From contig CAKOOV010000002.1 in the NCBI GenBank assembly GCA_934098435.1, positions 48,669-112,668 on the forward strand: DNA of 64,000 nucleotides, given 5' to 3'. Below are positions 51,757 through 61,120 of the stretch, one piece after another; position 1 is the stretch's first letter; the number at the start of each line of letters is the position of its first letter. The notes beneath the pieces were generated by a model. That model was not told where the DNA came from and did not search any database. It saw nothing but the letters and a program-made list of their open reading frames with translations. The translations under genes were made by a program, and so were the position numbers. This DNA is from an uncultured Bacilli bacterium. GTDB lineage: Bacteria > Bacillota_I > Bacilli_A > RF39 > UBA660.

Positions 51757-52950
51757 TCATCTAAATACTTTTGATTTTTCTAACAAACATACACTTTCAA
51801 CATGTTTAGTATTAGGAAAATTATCAAACAAAGTAATTTTATCAAGAATATACTCTTCCTTTAACATATTAATATCTCTAGCTAATGTAATAACATTGCA
51901 TGATACATATACAATCCTTTTAGCCCCACTATTAAGTAAATTAGTAATAGTTTTTTTATCAAGTCCCCCTCTAGGAGGATCAACTACTATAACATCATAA
52001 TTATTAATCAAAATACTATTAGCATTAACCATATCAAAACTAATATTTTTAATATCATTAATCTTCTTATTAACATTAGCACTAGTTACAGCATCATAAT
52101 TAATTTCAATACCATGAACAATATCAAAATTATCAGCTAAATATATACCAATTGTTCCAGCTCCACAATATAAATCTAAAAGACTATGACCACTTCCAGC
52201 ACACTTTTTAACTTCCTCATATAACCCTCTAATCATACAAGTATTAATCTGAAAAAAAGAATTAGGATATATAGCATACTTAAATTTATCAACACATATA
52301 TTAATATATTCATTACCATATATAACACTGCCATTTAAAACAATACTGCTTACATTACCATCTAACCTGCAAATAATATCATTATTAATATCATCACCAT
52401 TAATAATAACCATTATTTCATCAGTACCACGAATAACAATATCTTTAATACCATGCAAATCACAATTATCAAGAATTCCAATAACTTTATTAATATTATC
52501 ATTAGCAAGTAAACACCTATCAATAGGAATATAATCATTACTATTCTTCTCTGTCAAACATAACTTACCATTATTAATCTTCAAAGAAATTTTATTACGA
52601 TAACCAAATATATTATCACTAGGAATAATACTAGGATTAATATTTAAACCAGCATACCTCTTCATAACATCAATAACCATATTTTTCTTATACATAAGAC
52701 TAATTTTATAATTCAAATATCCAAAATCACATCCACCACACTTATCACTATAAGGACATTTATTTTCTATTCTATCACTACTTTTCTCAATATAAGAATT
52801 AACCTTAGCTTCACTAAAACTCTTTTTTTCATTTATGATTTTAATATCAACTATTTCCCCTAAAAGAGCATTATTTATAAAAGTAACTTTATTATTAATC
52901 TTAGTTATACCTCTCAAATCATGAGACAATTTATCTACTTTAACTATCAT
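51757..52950 (-). CDS. rlmD: 23S rRNA m5U methyltransferase (RlmD/RumA family)
   Basis: 397 residues. The N-terminal TRAM-like domain and the [4Fe-4S] ligands C65, C71, C74 ('CPYSDKCGGC') plus a later Cys ('DRCLLAND') are followed by the SAM-binding 'LLDLYCGAGTIGIYLAD', 'DVIVVDPPRGGLDKK' and the catalytic Cys in 'VYVSCNVITLARD'. Enzymes of this family methylate U747 or U1939 of 23S rRNA in Gram-positives; the exact site cannot be told. Its 3' end is duplicated at 50396-50608. Confidence 0.92.
   Translation of the reverse strand: MIVKVDKLSHDLRGITKINNKVTFINNALLGEIVDIKIINEKKSFSEAKVNSYIEKSSDRIENKCPYSDKCGGCDFGYLNYKISLMYKKNMVIDVMKRYAGLNINPSIIPSDNIFGYRNKISLKINNGKLCLTEKNSNDYIPIDRCLLANDNINKVIGILDNCDLHGIKDIVIRGTDEIMVIINGDDINNDIICRLDGNVSSIVLNGSVIYGNEYINICVDKFKYAIYPNSFFQINTCMIRGLYEEVKKCAGSGHSLLDLYCGAGTIGIYLADNFDIVHGIEINYDAVTSANVNKKINDIKNISFDMVNANSILINNYDVIVVDPPRGGLDKKTITNLLNSGAKRIVYVSCNVITLARDINMLKEEYILDKITLFDNFPNTKHVESVCLLEKSKVFR
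51781..51923. repeat. Direct repeat, copy 2 (within rlmD 3' end)
   Basis: The copy inside the intact gene. See 50408-50550. Confidence 0.9.
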
Positions 52951-52992
52951 TTCACATCACATAAATATTATATCAAAAAAAAGAAAAGAAGT

Positions 52993-53925
52993 CTATGACT
53001 TCATAAGTTCACTAATAATATCCTCTACTGTAACAATACCAAGAAAATTATTACTCCTATCAGTAACTAAAGCCATATGTGCTCTAGCAGTATTAAGAAG
53101 CTCAAGACAAGAAGCCAAATTAGTACTCTTACTAATACATATCGGTTCCATCATAGATCTCTTAATACTAATAGTACCATTATCAAGTATTTCATCAAGT
53201 AAATCAACTTCATATAAAATACCTACAGCTTTGCCTTCTTTATTAATAATAGGAATTCTATCATGATTATCTCTAAATATACACTTCTTAACTTTATAAG
53301 AAGAATCAGTATCATATAAATAAGAAACATCACTTTTATCAACCATAACATTACTTACTTTAAGTTTTTTTAATAAAACAGCTTTTTGAATAAATACACT
53401 TTCCTTTTCATCTACTACTCCCTCACCTTCAATTGTTTTAACAATTTCAACAAGTTCATCCTTAGTAGCGGTAACCTTATGATCATTCTTAACCTTATTT
53501 TCAAATTTACTAATAATTTTATTAAGTGGTATAAAAATAACAAACAAATACTTAAGTATATAAGAGTATTCCATAGCAAAATCTTCAGAATATTCCCTAG
53601 CAAGTATTTTAGGAATAATCTCTGTAAATATCAAAATAAATAAAGTAAGTATTAAAGTAACAATCCATATATATTTATCCCCAATTAAGTTAGAAAAATA
53701 AAGCGTTGTAAGAGAAGATACAGAAACACTAATAATACAATTAATAACCAAAATAACCGTAACAACCTCTGAATATTTCTGATATAAATCATATACTACT
53801 TTAGCTCTCTTATTACCATTATCTTTAAGTTTCTTAATTCTAATAATATTAAGACTAGAAAAAGAAACTTCAACTACAGAACAAACCGCTAAAAGAAATA
53901 AAAGTATTGCTATAACAAAAATCAT
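52993..53925 (-). CDS. CNNM/CBS-domain membrane protein (CorC/hemolysin-related)
   Basis: 310 residues: an N-terminal DUF21/CNNM membrane domain (helices at about 2-20, 55-80, 85-105 and 120-140; 'EVSFSSLNIIRIKKLKDNGNKRAK' and 'TEIIPKILAREYSE' are diagnostic) and a CBS pair (about 190-310). The C-terminal CorC_HlyC transporter domain of longer relatives is missing. Family members transport or regulate Mg2+ (MpfA, CorB). The start overlaps the stop of the upstream gene. Confidence 0.88.
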   Translation of the reverse strand: MIFVIAILLFLLAVCSVVEVSFSSLNIIRIKKLKDNGNKRAKVVYDLYQKYSEVVTVILVINCIISVSVSSLTTLYFSNLIGDKYIWIVTLILTLFILIFTEIIPKILAREYSEDFAMEYSYILKYLFVIFIPLNKIISKFENKVKNDHKVTATKDELVEIVKTIEGEGVVDEKESVFIQKAVLLKKLKVSNVMVDKSDVSYLYDTDSSYKVKKCIFRDNHDRIPIINKEGKAVGILYEVDLLDEILDNGTISIKRSMMEPICISKSTNLASCLELLNTARAHMALVTDRSNNFLGIVTVEDIISELMKS

Positions 53926-54962
53926 TTAACTACAACTCCCTCTTTATTAAACAAAAAATCTTCATTATTATATAATCCTATCTTTTTGTTTTCAAAATTA
54001 TTATAAATATATTTATATTCTACCTCAATAAATTTTTTCTTATTATAGTTATATGAATAATATTTATCATTATAGTTAATAACAATAAAATGTTCCTTCA
54101 TACCATCAAAAATATAAAAATTATTAATTCTAACATCATAATTAGGACAATATTTATTAAATATATATTTATACACTTCCCCTAATTCATATGTACCAAT
54201 CATATAAGCATTAATAATATCCTCCGTCAAGCACAAAATCTTATAAACAATATTACTATCAGTATAATCAACACCATCTAGTACACTATCTATATAATAA
54301 TCACTATAATCTGAATTAATATATCCTATTTTAATATCAATATCTTTATTATTATTAAATTTATCAAAATAATGAGTACTAAAATTACCCTGAATATAAC
54401 TAATATCATTAAACAAATCAACTATAATAAAATCATCTTTAATATTAACCTTATTAGCAACATTACCCTTTATAGAATTATTAATAATCTCACTGTTAAT
54501 ACCAATTCTACTACATATATACATAAATATTTTACTAATAGAAATATTAGTAATTTTACCAACAGACAAAGCACCCCATATATTATTAATAGTACTAATA
54601 TTACCAAAAGAAATAACATCATTTTTACTATCAATAGTATTAATATCCAAAGATAATATTTTTCCAAGTTTAATATAAACATATCTAACTTTTTCAATAT
54701 CCATAATATCAGAAGGCATCATATCTAAAATATTATTAATAACAGTCTCTCCTGCTTTAAACATATCATAATTAGCGTAGATAAAACCATTCTTACTATC
54801 AATAATATCAGTATACATATAATTTTGTCCATGTAAAAGGAAATAATCAATAACATTAATATCAACATTATTAATAGATAAATTAATATATTTAGTATTA
54901 TTAGTAATCTTATTAATATCCTTCATAGAATTAATACACACAATAACATCCGTACTATTCAT
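53922..54962 (-). CDS. Transglutaminase-like protein, probably inactive
   Basis: 346 residues, Asn/Ile/Tyr-rich and soluble. Around 130-210 the order 'ISISKIFMYICSRIGINSEIIN', then 'NKVNIKDDFIIVDLFNDISY', recalls a transglutaminase-like core, where Cys precedes a helix and His and Asp follow. Here the expected catalytic Cys and His are replaced, leaving the Asp. So the fold is plausible and activity unlikely. The call is tentative. It shares an operon with the CNNM protein through a TGA/ATG overlap. Confidence 0.5.
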   Translation of the reverse strand: MNSTDVIVCINSMKDINKITNNTKYINLSINNVDINVIDYFLLHGQNYMYTDIIDSKNGFIYANYDMFKAGETVINNILDMMPSDIMDIEKVRYVYIKLGKILSLDINTIDSKNDVISFGNISTINNIWGALSVGKITNISISKIFMYICSRIGINSEIINNSIKGNVANKVNIKDDFIIVDLFNDISYIQGNFSTHYFDKFNNNKDIDIKIGYINSDYSDYYIDSVLDGVDYTDSNIVYKILCLTEDIINAYMIGTYELGEVYKYIFNKYCPNYDVRINNFYIFDGMKEHFIVINYNDKYYSYNYNKKKFIEVEYKYIYNNFENKKIGLYNNEDFLFNKEGVVVK

Positions 54963-54994
54963 TCTATCACCATTATAATTGTACTATACAATAA

Positions 54995-55038
54995 CAAAAA
55001 AATAAAGGGAATAAACTCCTAGTTTACTTTCCTTTATT
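54995..55038 (-). terminator. Terminator of the 55.0-55.6 kb TasA-like gene
   Basis: AATAAAGG and CCTTTATT form the base of a long imperfect stem, with T's following on the minus strand. Confidence 0.75.
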
Positions 55039-55046
55039 AAATACAA

Positions 55047-55649
55047 TTATTTTTTTATAGCAGTACCAACCTTAACAAGACCACTAAAACTTTTATCCAT
55101 AAGAGTGTTCTGACTACTTCCACTATCCTGAAGCCATACTCTCAAAGTACAAGTATACGTTTTAGAAGCATCAAAATTATTAGCAGAAGTACTTAAACTA
55201 CCAAGCGGTAAATTACCATTTTTTAATACATCACTAGTAAAATTAGTACCATTACCACTTCCAAGATTAATATTAGTATTACCATCATTACAAGTAAGTT
55301 TATATTTAAAATCAGAAACCTTAAGAGCATCATCAATTTTAATATTAATCAAACTAATATTAACAGCAACCTGATAACCATTTAATAACGTATTATTAGG
55401 AAGTATCGTAAAAATACTTTTACTAGCATAATTATCAACATCTTCAGCAGCAATAGGAACTCCAGCCTTCATATTCATATATTCACTCTGATTAAATACC
55501 ACTGTTAAACTAGTATCAACATTAGCAGTAGTAACATTAATATTAGTACCGCCAGTACTAAGATAATAAGCATAAGAAGTTCCCCACATACCAGCTATTA
55601 AAATAATAGAAGCAATTACTAACACAAAAACAAATTTTTTAAATTTCAT
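55047..55649 (-). CDS. TasA-like secreted protein with SipW-type signal
   Basis: The start at 55649 ('MKFKKFVFVLVIA') follows AGAGGTGA, giving 200 residues. The signal (hydrophobic about 6-22, then 'GTSYAYYLST') is of the SipW-dependent kind, like 20391-21038 and 40682-42148. The mature domain is beta-rich with two Cys ('LTCNDG' and 'YTCTLRV') near the end. It resembles TasA/camelysin architecture, and a role in surface fibres is only inferred. The gene is transcribed alone. Confidence 0.72.
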   Translation of the reverse strand: MKFKKFVFVLVIASIILIAGMWGTSYAYYLSTGGTNINVTTANVDTSLTVVFNQSEYMNMKAGVPIAAEDVDNYASKSIFTILPNNTLLNGYQVAVNISLINIKIDDALKVSDFKYKLTCNDGNTNINLGSGNGTNFTSDVLKNGNLPLGSLSTSANNFDASKTYTCTLRVWLQDSGSSQNTLMDKSFSGLVKVGTAIKK

Positions 55650-55729
55650 ATTAATAATCACCTCTTTATCTTACACTAATCTAGTATTATAATATCATAT
55701 TTTAAATATAATATCAATATTTTTATTAA

Positions 55730-56449
55730 TTACATTTCCAAATTATGATATACAGCTTGTACATCATCTAAATCATTTAATGAATCAATAAGATTACATA
55801 CCTTTTCTGTAGCTTCTTCATCAAGAGTAATATAACTATTAGGAACAAATGTAACCTCACTAACTAAAAACTTATCATATCCCATTTTAACAAGTTCATC
55901 CTTAACCTCGATAAATTTAGTTGGAGCAGTATAAATAATATAGCTATCATCATCAGAAGAAAAATCAAGAATATCTAAATTAAGAACATCTTCCATAATT
56001 TTATCTTCATCATAATCATTTTCTAATACAATAATACCCTTTCTTTCAAACAAATAACTAACAGAACCATCAGTACCAAGATTACCACCCTTTTTAGTAA
56101 GTGTACTTCTAACAAAACCAGCAGTTCTATTTTTATTATCAGTAAGACAATCAATCATGATAGCAATACCATGAGGCCCATATCCCTCATATCTAATACT
56201 CTCATAATTTTCCCCTTCGCCTCTATTTTTAGCTTTATTAATAGCAGACTCAATATTAACCTTAGGCATATTTTCACCTTTAGCTTTTTCAATAACCATT
56301 CTAAGCGAAGGATTATTTTCTGGATTAGGATCACCACTTTTAGCAGCTACATAAAGTTCCTTAGCCAATTTTTGAAAAACTTTACTTCTTTCACTATCAA
56401 TAGCCCCTTTTTTTCTTTTAATAGTAGACCATTTACTATGTCCTGACAT
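55730..56449 (-). CDS. yebC: YebC/PmpR family protein
   Basis: 239 residues, beginning 'MSGHSKWSTIKRKKGAIDSERSKVFQKL', the family signature, with 'YEGYGPHGIAIMIDCLTDNKNRT' in the middle. YebC-type proteins were described as transcription regulators; newer work ties several members to translation of proline-rich stretches. Length and domains are normal. AGGAGG precedes the ATG. Confidence 0.96.
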   Translation of the reverse strand: MSGHSKWSTIKRKKGAIDSERSKVFQKLAKELYVAAKSGDPNPENNPSLRMVIEKAKGENMPKVNIESAINKAKNRGEGENYESIRYEGYGPHGIAIMIDCLTDNKNRTAGFVRSTLTKKGGNLGTDGSVSYLFERKGIIVLENDYDEDKIMEDVLNLDILDFSSDDDSYIIYTAPTKFIEVKDELVKMGYDKFLVSEVTFVPNSYITLDEEATEKVCNLIDSLNDLDDVQAVYHNLEM

Positions 56450-56514
56450 ATTTTTCCCTCCTATATAAAATACTAATATATAATACTATTAAAACATATT
56501 TAAGTCAAGTATAA

Positions 56515-57210
56515 TTATCCCAAGCCTAAATAAGTAAGAACCGCAGGTCCTAAAATAATAAGTAAAATAAGTGGAATAAAGAAAAGTACTGAAATAACAC
56601 TAATTTTAGTAGGAATTCTAGACATTCTAGACTTAACTTCCATTATTCTTTTTTCTCTAAGATAATCAACTTGATTATACATAGTATCAATAATATTACT
56701 ACCATAAATATTAGTTTGCGTTAATGCAATAATAATATTATTAATATTATCAGAAGGTATATACTTTTGCATATCCGATAAGCTTTCATTTAAACTTTTA
56801 CCATATTTAGTTTCTCTAAGAGCTTTTTTAAATTCCAAAGCAAGTTCACTATTAGAACTATTAACAGTAATAGATATAGCCTCAACTAAATTACGCCCCG
56901 TTTGAAGAGATAAAGTAAGAACTTCAAAAAAGTATATAGCTTCAATATCAAGTTTAATAGTTCTTCTCTTTATTCTATTATCAAGAATTATCCATTCAAA
57001 TAAATAATAATATAAAACAACAAAAACAATAGCCAAAATATAACCATATTTAAAAAAGCTAAATATAAATACAAAGAAAAACATAGAAGTAATAAGTCTC
57101 ATATTTAAAAAATCAATAGCATTATACTTATAACTTACACCAAGTAAATTAATTTTCTTTTCAATTCTATCAATAAGTTTTTTATTATATAAGCTAAAAT
57201 TATTCACCAT
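56515..57210 (-). CDS. tadC: Tad pilus assembly protein TadC
   Basis: 231 residues of the type II secretion F family: four hydrophobic segments and the central 'FFEVLTLSLQTGRNLVEAI' and 'YIPSDNINNIIIALTQTN.YGSNI' pattern. TadC pairs with TadB as the membrane platform of the Tad/Flp pilus. GAGGTG precedes the start. It is the last gene of the operon, 2 bases after tadB. Confidence 0.85.
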   Translation of the reverse strand: MVNNFSLYNKKLIDRIEKKINLLGVSYKYNAIDFLNMRLITSMFFFVFIFSFFKYGYILAIVFVVLYYYLFEWIILDNRIKRRTIKLDIEAIYFFEVLTLSLQTGRNLVEAISITVNSSNSELALEFKKALRETKYGKSLNESLSDMQKYIPSDNINNIIIALTQTNIYGSNIIDTMYNQVDYLREKRIMEVKSRMSRIPTKISVISVLFFIPLILLIILGPAVLTYLGLG

Positions 57211-57212
57211 AA

Positions 57213-58208
57213 TTACACCTCAATCTTAAGTATTCTTCTAAGAAGTAATATATAAATAATAAACATAATAAGGATAATAGCAATAATAATATATCCAAGT
57301 ACAGAATTAAATAAGGGATTGAAAAAATTTGGATTAAGAATATATATAACTATTACAAATATAACAGGTATAGCAATTAAAACCTTAACAACAAGTTTAG
57401 GAACACTACTTACATTTTTTAATTCCTCATCTAGTTTTTTCTTATCAAATAAAGTTCTTTCAATAGAAGAAAACACCTCTACAATATTTCCTCCAGTTTT
57501 ATTAAGAATTGTAAGAGAAGAAGATAAATAAACAGCCTCATCTATTCCTACCCTTTTAGCAAACCTATCAAAAACAGTATCAACAGATAATCCATATTTC
57601 ATATCTAAATACATCTTCTTAAATTCATCTTTTAAAGGACCTTCAAGTTCATCACTAGCAATCTTAATAGCCTGTAACGTACTTTTACCAGATTTAAAAG
57701 CATTATTCATAACAATAACTGACCTAAGTAAATCATTTGCCATCTGTTTCTGCTTTCTCTTATAAACAAAATATAAATAAAGATCTAGCATAAAATAACC
57801 AATCAAAAAATTAATAATAAAATCAAATACATTAAGAACTACTAAAGAAAAAACTTGTGAAAAAATAGTAAATATAACAAATATAACAGCAATAACAAAT
57901 TTAGTAATAATAAAATCATAACCACAAATAATTTCTCGTTTATCATAGCCAATATATTTTTCATACTTTTTAGCTCTTTTTTTCAAATAAAAACTTTTAT
58001 CAACAAATGGTCTCAATTTTTTAACAAATTTATAATACAAATTAACTATTCTATCACTATAAGAATAATAATCACTTTTTACTGGATCAATAGCATAATT
58101 ACTTATCCTTTTAGCCTTCTTTTGAGCATTATGAATTCTAAAAATACAAACGATAATTACAAATAAAACAATAATTAAAATAATCCTAAGTAAAAATACA
58201 AAATTCAT
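57213..58208 (-). CDS. tadB: Tad pilus assembly protein TadB
   Basis: 331 residues from the ATG at 58208 ('MNFVFLLRI'); an ATG 12 bases earlier is too near the AAAGG site. N-terminal membrane segments and the F domain ('NDLLRSVIVMNNAFKSGKSTLQAI', then 'VYLSSSLTILNKTGGNIVEVF') match TadB. It lies between tadA and tadC. Confidence 0.85.
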   Translation of the reverse strand: MNFVFLLRIILIIVLFVIIVCIFRIHNAQKKAKRISNYAIDPVKSDYYSYSDRIVNLYYKFVKKLRPFVDKSFYLKKRAKKYEKYIGYDKREIICGYDFIITKFVIAVIFVIFTIFSQVFSLVVLNVFDFIINFLIGYFMLDLYLYFVYKRKQKQMANDLLRSVIVMNNAFKSGKSTLQAIKIASDELEGPLKDEFKKMYLDMKYGLSVDTVFDRFAKRVGIDEAVYLSSSLTILNKTGGNIVEVFSSIERTLFDKKKLDEELKNVSSVPKLVVKVLIAIPVIFVIVIYILNPNFFNPLFNSVLGYIIIAIILIMFIIYILLLRRILKIEV

Positions 58209-58228
58209 AATTATCGCCATCCTTTCTA

Positions 58229-59557
58229 TTAATTAAACATATCCTTAAGTTCAAAACCCTTTCTTACCATTTTGTCGTAAACAAAAGGTTTTCTTTTATA
58301 CATTCTAAACTCACCAACAGCATTGCCATCATTAGATACTCCAGTTTGTTTAAAAGTAAATATATCCTTAAGTAAAATATTACCATTTTCCATACCTGTA
58401 ACCTCACTAATAGAAGTAATCTTTCTTTTACCATCAGATAATCTATCTATTTGTATAACAATATCAATTGCATTTTCAATATAACCACGAACTGCTGACA
58501 CAGGTATTTCCATTTCATTCATTAAAATCATTGTTTCCAGCCTATTTATAGCATCAATAGGATTATTAGCATGAAGAGTAGTAAGAGAACCCTCATGACC
58601 AGTATTCATTGCTTGCATCATATCAAAAGCTTCTTTTCCTCTAACTTCGCCCACTATAATTCTATCAGGTCTCATTCTAAGAGAATTTCTAACCAAATCA
58701 CGAATAGTAACTTCACCTTCACCTTCATAGTTAGTAAGTCTAGTTTCAAGAGAAATAACATGTTTCTGATGCAAACTAAGTTCAGCAGCATCTTCAATCG
58801 TAATAATTCTCTCATCATCACCAAGAAATCCAGATAAAATATTTAAAAGAGTAGTTTTACCAGTACCAGTTCCACCAGATATAACAATATTAAGTTTAGC
58901 CATAACAGAAGCTTCTAAAAACCTTGCCATATTAACAGTTAGAGAACCATTTCTAAGTAAATCATCAATATTTTCTAATTTTTTATTAAACTTTCTAATT
59001 GTAAGAACAGGTCCTTTTAAACTAAGTGGAGGAATAATAGCATTAAGTCTCGAACCATCACGAAGTCTAGCATCTACCATAGGATTAGCGGCATCAATAG
59101 TTCTACCAAGAGGCTGTACAATTCTTTGTATTGTACGAATAATATGTTTATCATTAATAAATGAAACAGTCTCATCCTTTACAATTTTTCCATCAATTTC
59201 AACATAAATTTCATCAGGAGCATTAACCATAATTTCAGTAATAGCATTATCATTAAGTAAAGGAGTAATAGGACCATACCCCATTATTTCATTCTGAATC
59301 AAATTAAATATATGTTCTCTTTCCAAAGAATTTAAATCATAACCAACCAAAGTATTATCAATTTCATCATTAATATAATCATCCAAAAGTTCATCATCAG
59401 GAATATTCTCCTCAATTAAATTCTGAACAATTTTAATTCTAAGTTCTTCAAGTAAATTTTTATTACGAAAAACATCATAATCATTAACATCATCATTTGA
59501 AGAAAAAACCTTAGGCTCAACTTCAAAAGCTTCCATTAAACTTTTCTTATTAGCCAT
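58229..59557 (-). CDS. tadA: Tad/Flp pilus assembly ATPase TadA (CpaF)
   Basis: 442 residues. The N-terminal domain ('MGYGPITPLLNDNAITEIMVNAPDEIYVE') precedes the ATPase core with Walker A GGTGTGKTT, the Asp-box 'ITIEDAAELSL', Walker B 'RIIVGEVRGKEAFDMMQAM' and the His-box 'GSLTTLHANNP'. TadA powers pilus extension and, in some Tad systems, retraction. AAGGAGG precedes the start. It is the only secretion ATPase in the window. Confidence 0.96.
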   Translation of the reverse strand: MANKKSLMEAFEVEPKVFSSNDDVNDYDVFRNKNLLEELRIKIVQNLIEENIPDDELLDDYINDEIDNTLVGYDLNSLEREHIFNLIQNEIMGYGPITPLLNDNAITEIMVNAPDEIYVEIDGKIVKDETVSFINDKHIIRTIQRIVQPLGRTIDAANPMVDARLRDGSRLNAIIPPLSLKGPVLTIRKFNKKLENIDDLLRNGSLTVNMARFLEASVMAKLNIVISGGTGTGKTTLLNILSGFLGDDERIITIEDAAELSLHQKHVISLETRLTNYEGEGEVTIRDLVRNSLRMRPDRIIVGEVRGKEAFDMMQAMNTGHEGSLTTLHANNPIDAINRLETMILMNEMEIPVSAVRGYIENAIDIVIQIDRLSDGKRKITSISEVTGMENGNILLKDIFTFKQTGVSNDGNAVGEFRMYKRKPFVYDKMVRKGFELKDMFN

Positions 59558-60324
59558 TATTTTTCCTCCTTACTATGCTTATCATCAATTAAATCCAATG
59601 CTAATTTTTTCATGTTAGAAACATCCTTTTGATGAAATGTATTAACACTTTTATTAAGAGTTAAAATTTCTCCATTCATTATATATTTATCTATATTCTT
59701 GATATAATAATTATTAGAAATAGTATAATCAATATTACCTTTAATAGAAGTCCTAATATCATATAAAGACATATAATCTCTACCAGTATCTCTAGAATTA
59801 TTAAGAAGAGTCAAATAATTATTTTTACCAGTATTTTTAAATATACTAATTAAACTTTTAGTATTCTTCAAATCAACAAAATCATTAGTAACAATAAGTA
59901 ATGACATATAAGAATTATCAAGTACAGTTAAATTAATTTCATCAAGAACATGTGAAGTATCAACAATAATAACATCATATTCATGTTTAACCATATCAAA
60001 AATTACAGGTATAAATTTACTAGGAATTTTAGAAGCTTCTCTAGGATCTCTAGGGCAAGCCAAAACATCAATATTACTATTATAAGTAGTAATATAATCT
60101 TTAAATTCAGTAAATCTATTATTAGACATACTATCTACCATCATAAAAATATCTTTATCGTTATTAACATTTAAAGATACCGCAATGCCACCAGAATATA
60201 AATCCATATCAATAATTAGTACACATTTACCCATACTACAATAAATACCTGCCAAATTAAGAGCCATCGTAGTTTTACCAACGCCACCTTTAACAGAAAA
60301 AACACTAATAACTTTACCTGCCAT
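59557..60324 (-). CDS. tadZ: TadZ/CpaE-like MinD-family ATPase
   Basis: 255 residues from ATG at 60324 ('MAGKVISVFSVKGGVGKTT'). The deviant Walker A KGGVGKT, the switch 'IIDMDLYSGGIAVSL' and 'YDVIIVDTSHVLDE' are those of the ParA/MinD group; with tadA next to it, this is the TadZ/CpaE localisation factor, though the N-terminal receiver-like domain of long CpaE proteins is absent. Confidence 0.88.
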   Translation of the reverse strand: MAGKVISVFSVKGGVGKTTMALNLAGIYCSMGKCVLIIDMDLYSGGIAVSLNVNNDKDIFMMVDSMSNNRFTEFKDYITTYNSNIDVLACPRDPREASKIPSKFIPVIFDMVKHEYDVIIVDTSHVLDEINLTVLDNSYMSLLIVTNDFVDLKNTKSLISIFKNTGKNNYLTLLNNSRDTGRDYMSLYDIRTSIKGNIDYTISNNYYIKNIDKYIMNGEILTLNKSVNTFHQKDVSNMKKLALDLIDDKHSKEEK

Positions 60325-60329
60325 TAATA

Positions 60330-60719
60330 TCACTTAACCCTTTCTATTATTTTTTTATCATCAACTATTTTGCCACTATATTCACTTCTAATAAAAGTTA
60401 AATTAAAATTAAATATTTTACCAAAAACACCATTAATATCTTTTTTTAAAGAAATATCAACACCATTATTAATAATTACAATTGAAACATCATCAATGTT
60501 ATCATCATTTTTTAAAATAAGTGTCTTTAAATCATCCTCATTAACATCATCAATATTATCAAGAGCATATTCCACTACCATATAATTAATATTAGAAATC
60601 TTATCTTTCTCATATATAGCATTACCTACATCATATACCAAAGTAAAAATCAAAAGCAATATAGGAAGTAAAATAATAAACATTACAAGAGATTGCCCCC
60701 TATTATTAAGTTTCAACAT
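60330..60719 (-). CDS. TadE-like minor pilin (second copy)
   Basis: 129 residues: 'NNRGQSLVMFIILLPILLLIFTLVYDVG' is the TadE/TadF-like start (short leader, one hydrophobic helix about 8-30), followed by a polar domain of about 95 residues. It overlaps the first TadE-like gene by 14 bases and ends in TGA. In the usual scheme one of the pair would be TadE and the other TadF, both pseudopilins. Confidence 0.8.
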   Translation of the reverse strand: MLKLNNRGQSLVMFIILLPILLLIFTLVYDVGNAIYEKDKISNINYMVVEYALDNIDDVNEDDLKTLILKNDDNIDDVSIVIINNGVDISLKKDINGVFGKIFNFNLTFIRSEYSGKIVDDKKIIERVK

Positions 60720-61044
60720 TAGGTATAGTCCTTTCTACTTTTATATTATAAGGATTACCCAAAATACGATTAAGTCCCGGAGTCATAACATCAACATCAT
60801 CACTAATAATAATTTTAGTATATTTATCATCCCTATTTATATCAACCTTAACATTAGGATATAAACTCTTAATATTAACAATATCATCATTGTTCTTAAC
60901 CATTGCTACAACATCAATACTAATATTTTCAAGTTCATTTTTTTTACTCAATATCATTCCAAAATCAACTATTGCAAACATCATTAATATAAATATAGGT
61001 AATATAAGAACAAATTCTACTAATGCTTGACCCTTTCTATTCAT
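60706..61044 (-). CDS. tadE: TadE-like minor pilin
   Basis: 112 residues: 'MNRKGQALVEFVLILPIFILMMFAIVDFG' fits the TadE pattern (GQALVEFxLxxP) very well, then a polar domain. Probably processed by a prepilin peptidase and incorporated as a minor pseudopilin. GAGAGTGTCC precedes the start. No major Flp pilin gene (usually a short frame) is visible on either side. Confidence 0.9.
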   Translation of the reverse strand: MNRKGQALVEFVLILPIFILMMFAIVDFGMILSKKNELENISIDVVAMVKNNDDIVNIKSLYPNVKVDINRDDKYTKIIISDDVDVMTPGLNRILGNPYNIKVERTIPNVET

Positions 61045-61120
61045 TGGACACTCTCCCTATTATCAAATATAATTATATCAAATAATAACAAAAAAAGAAA
61101 GATTATTTTAATCTTTCTTA

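Noticed and set aside
60330..60332. Mycoplasma-type code with TGA as Trp
   Set aside because: TGA terminates several genes exactly where an overlapping gene starts, and Trp is encoded by TGG.
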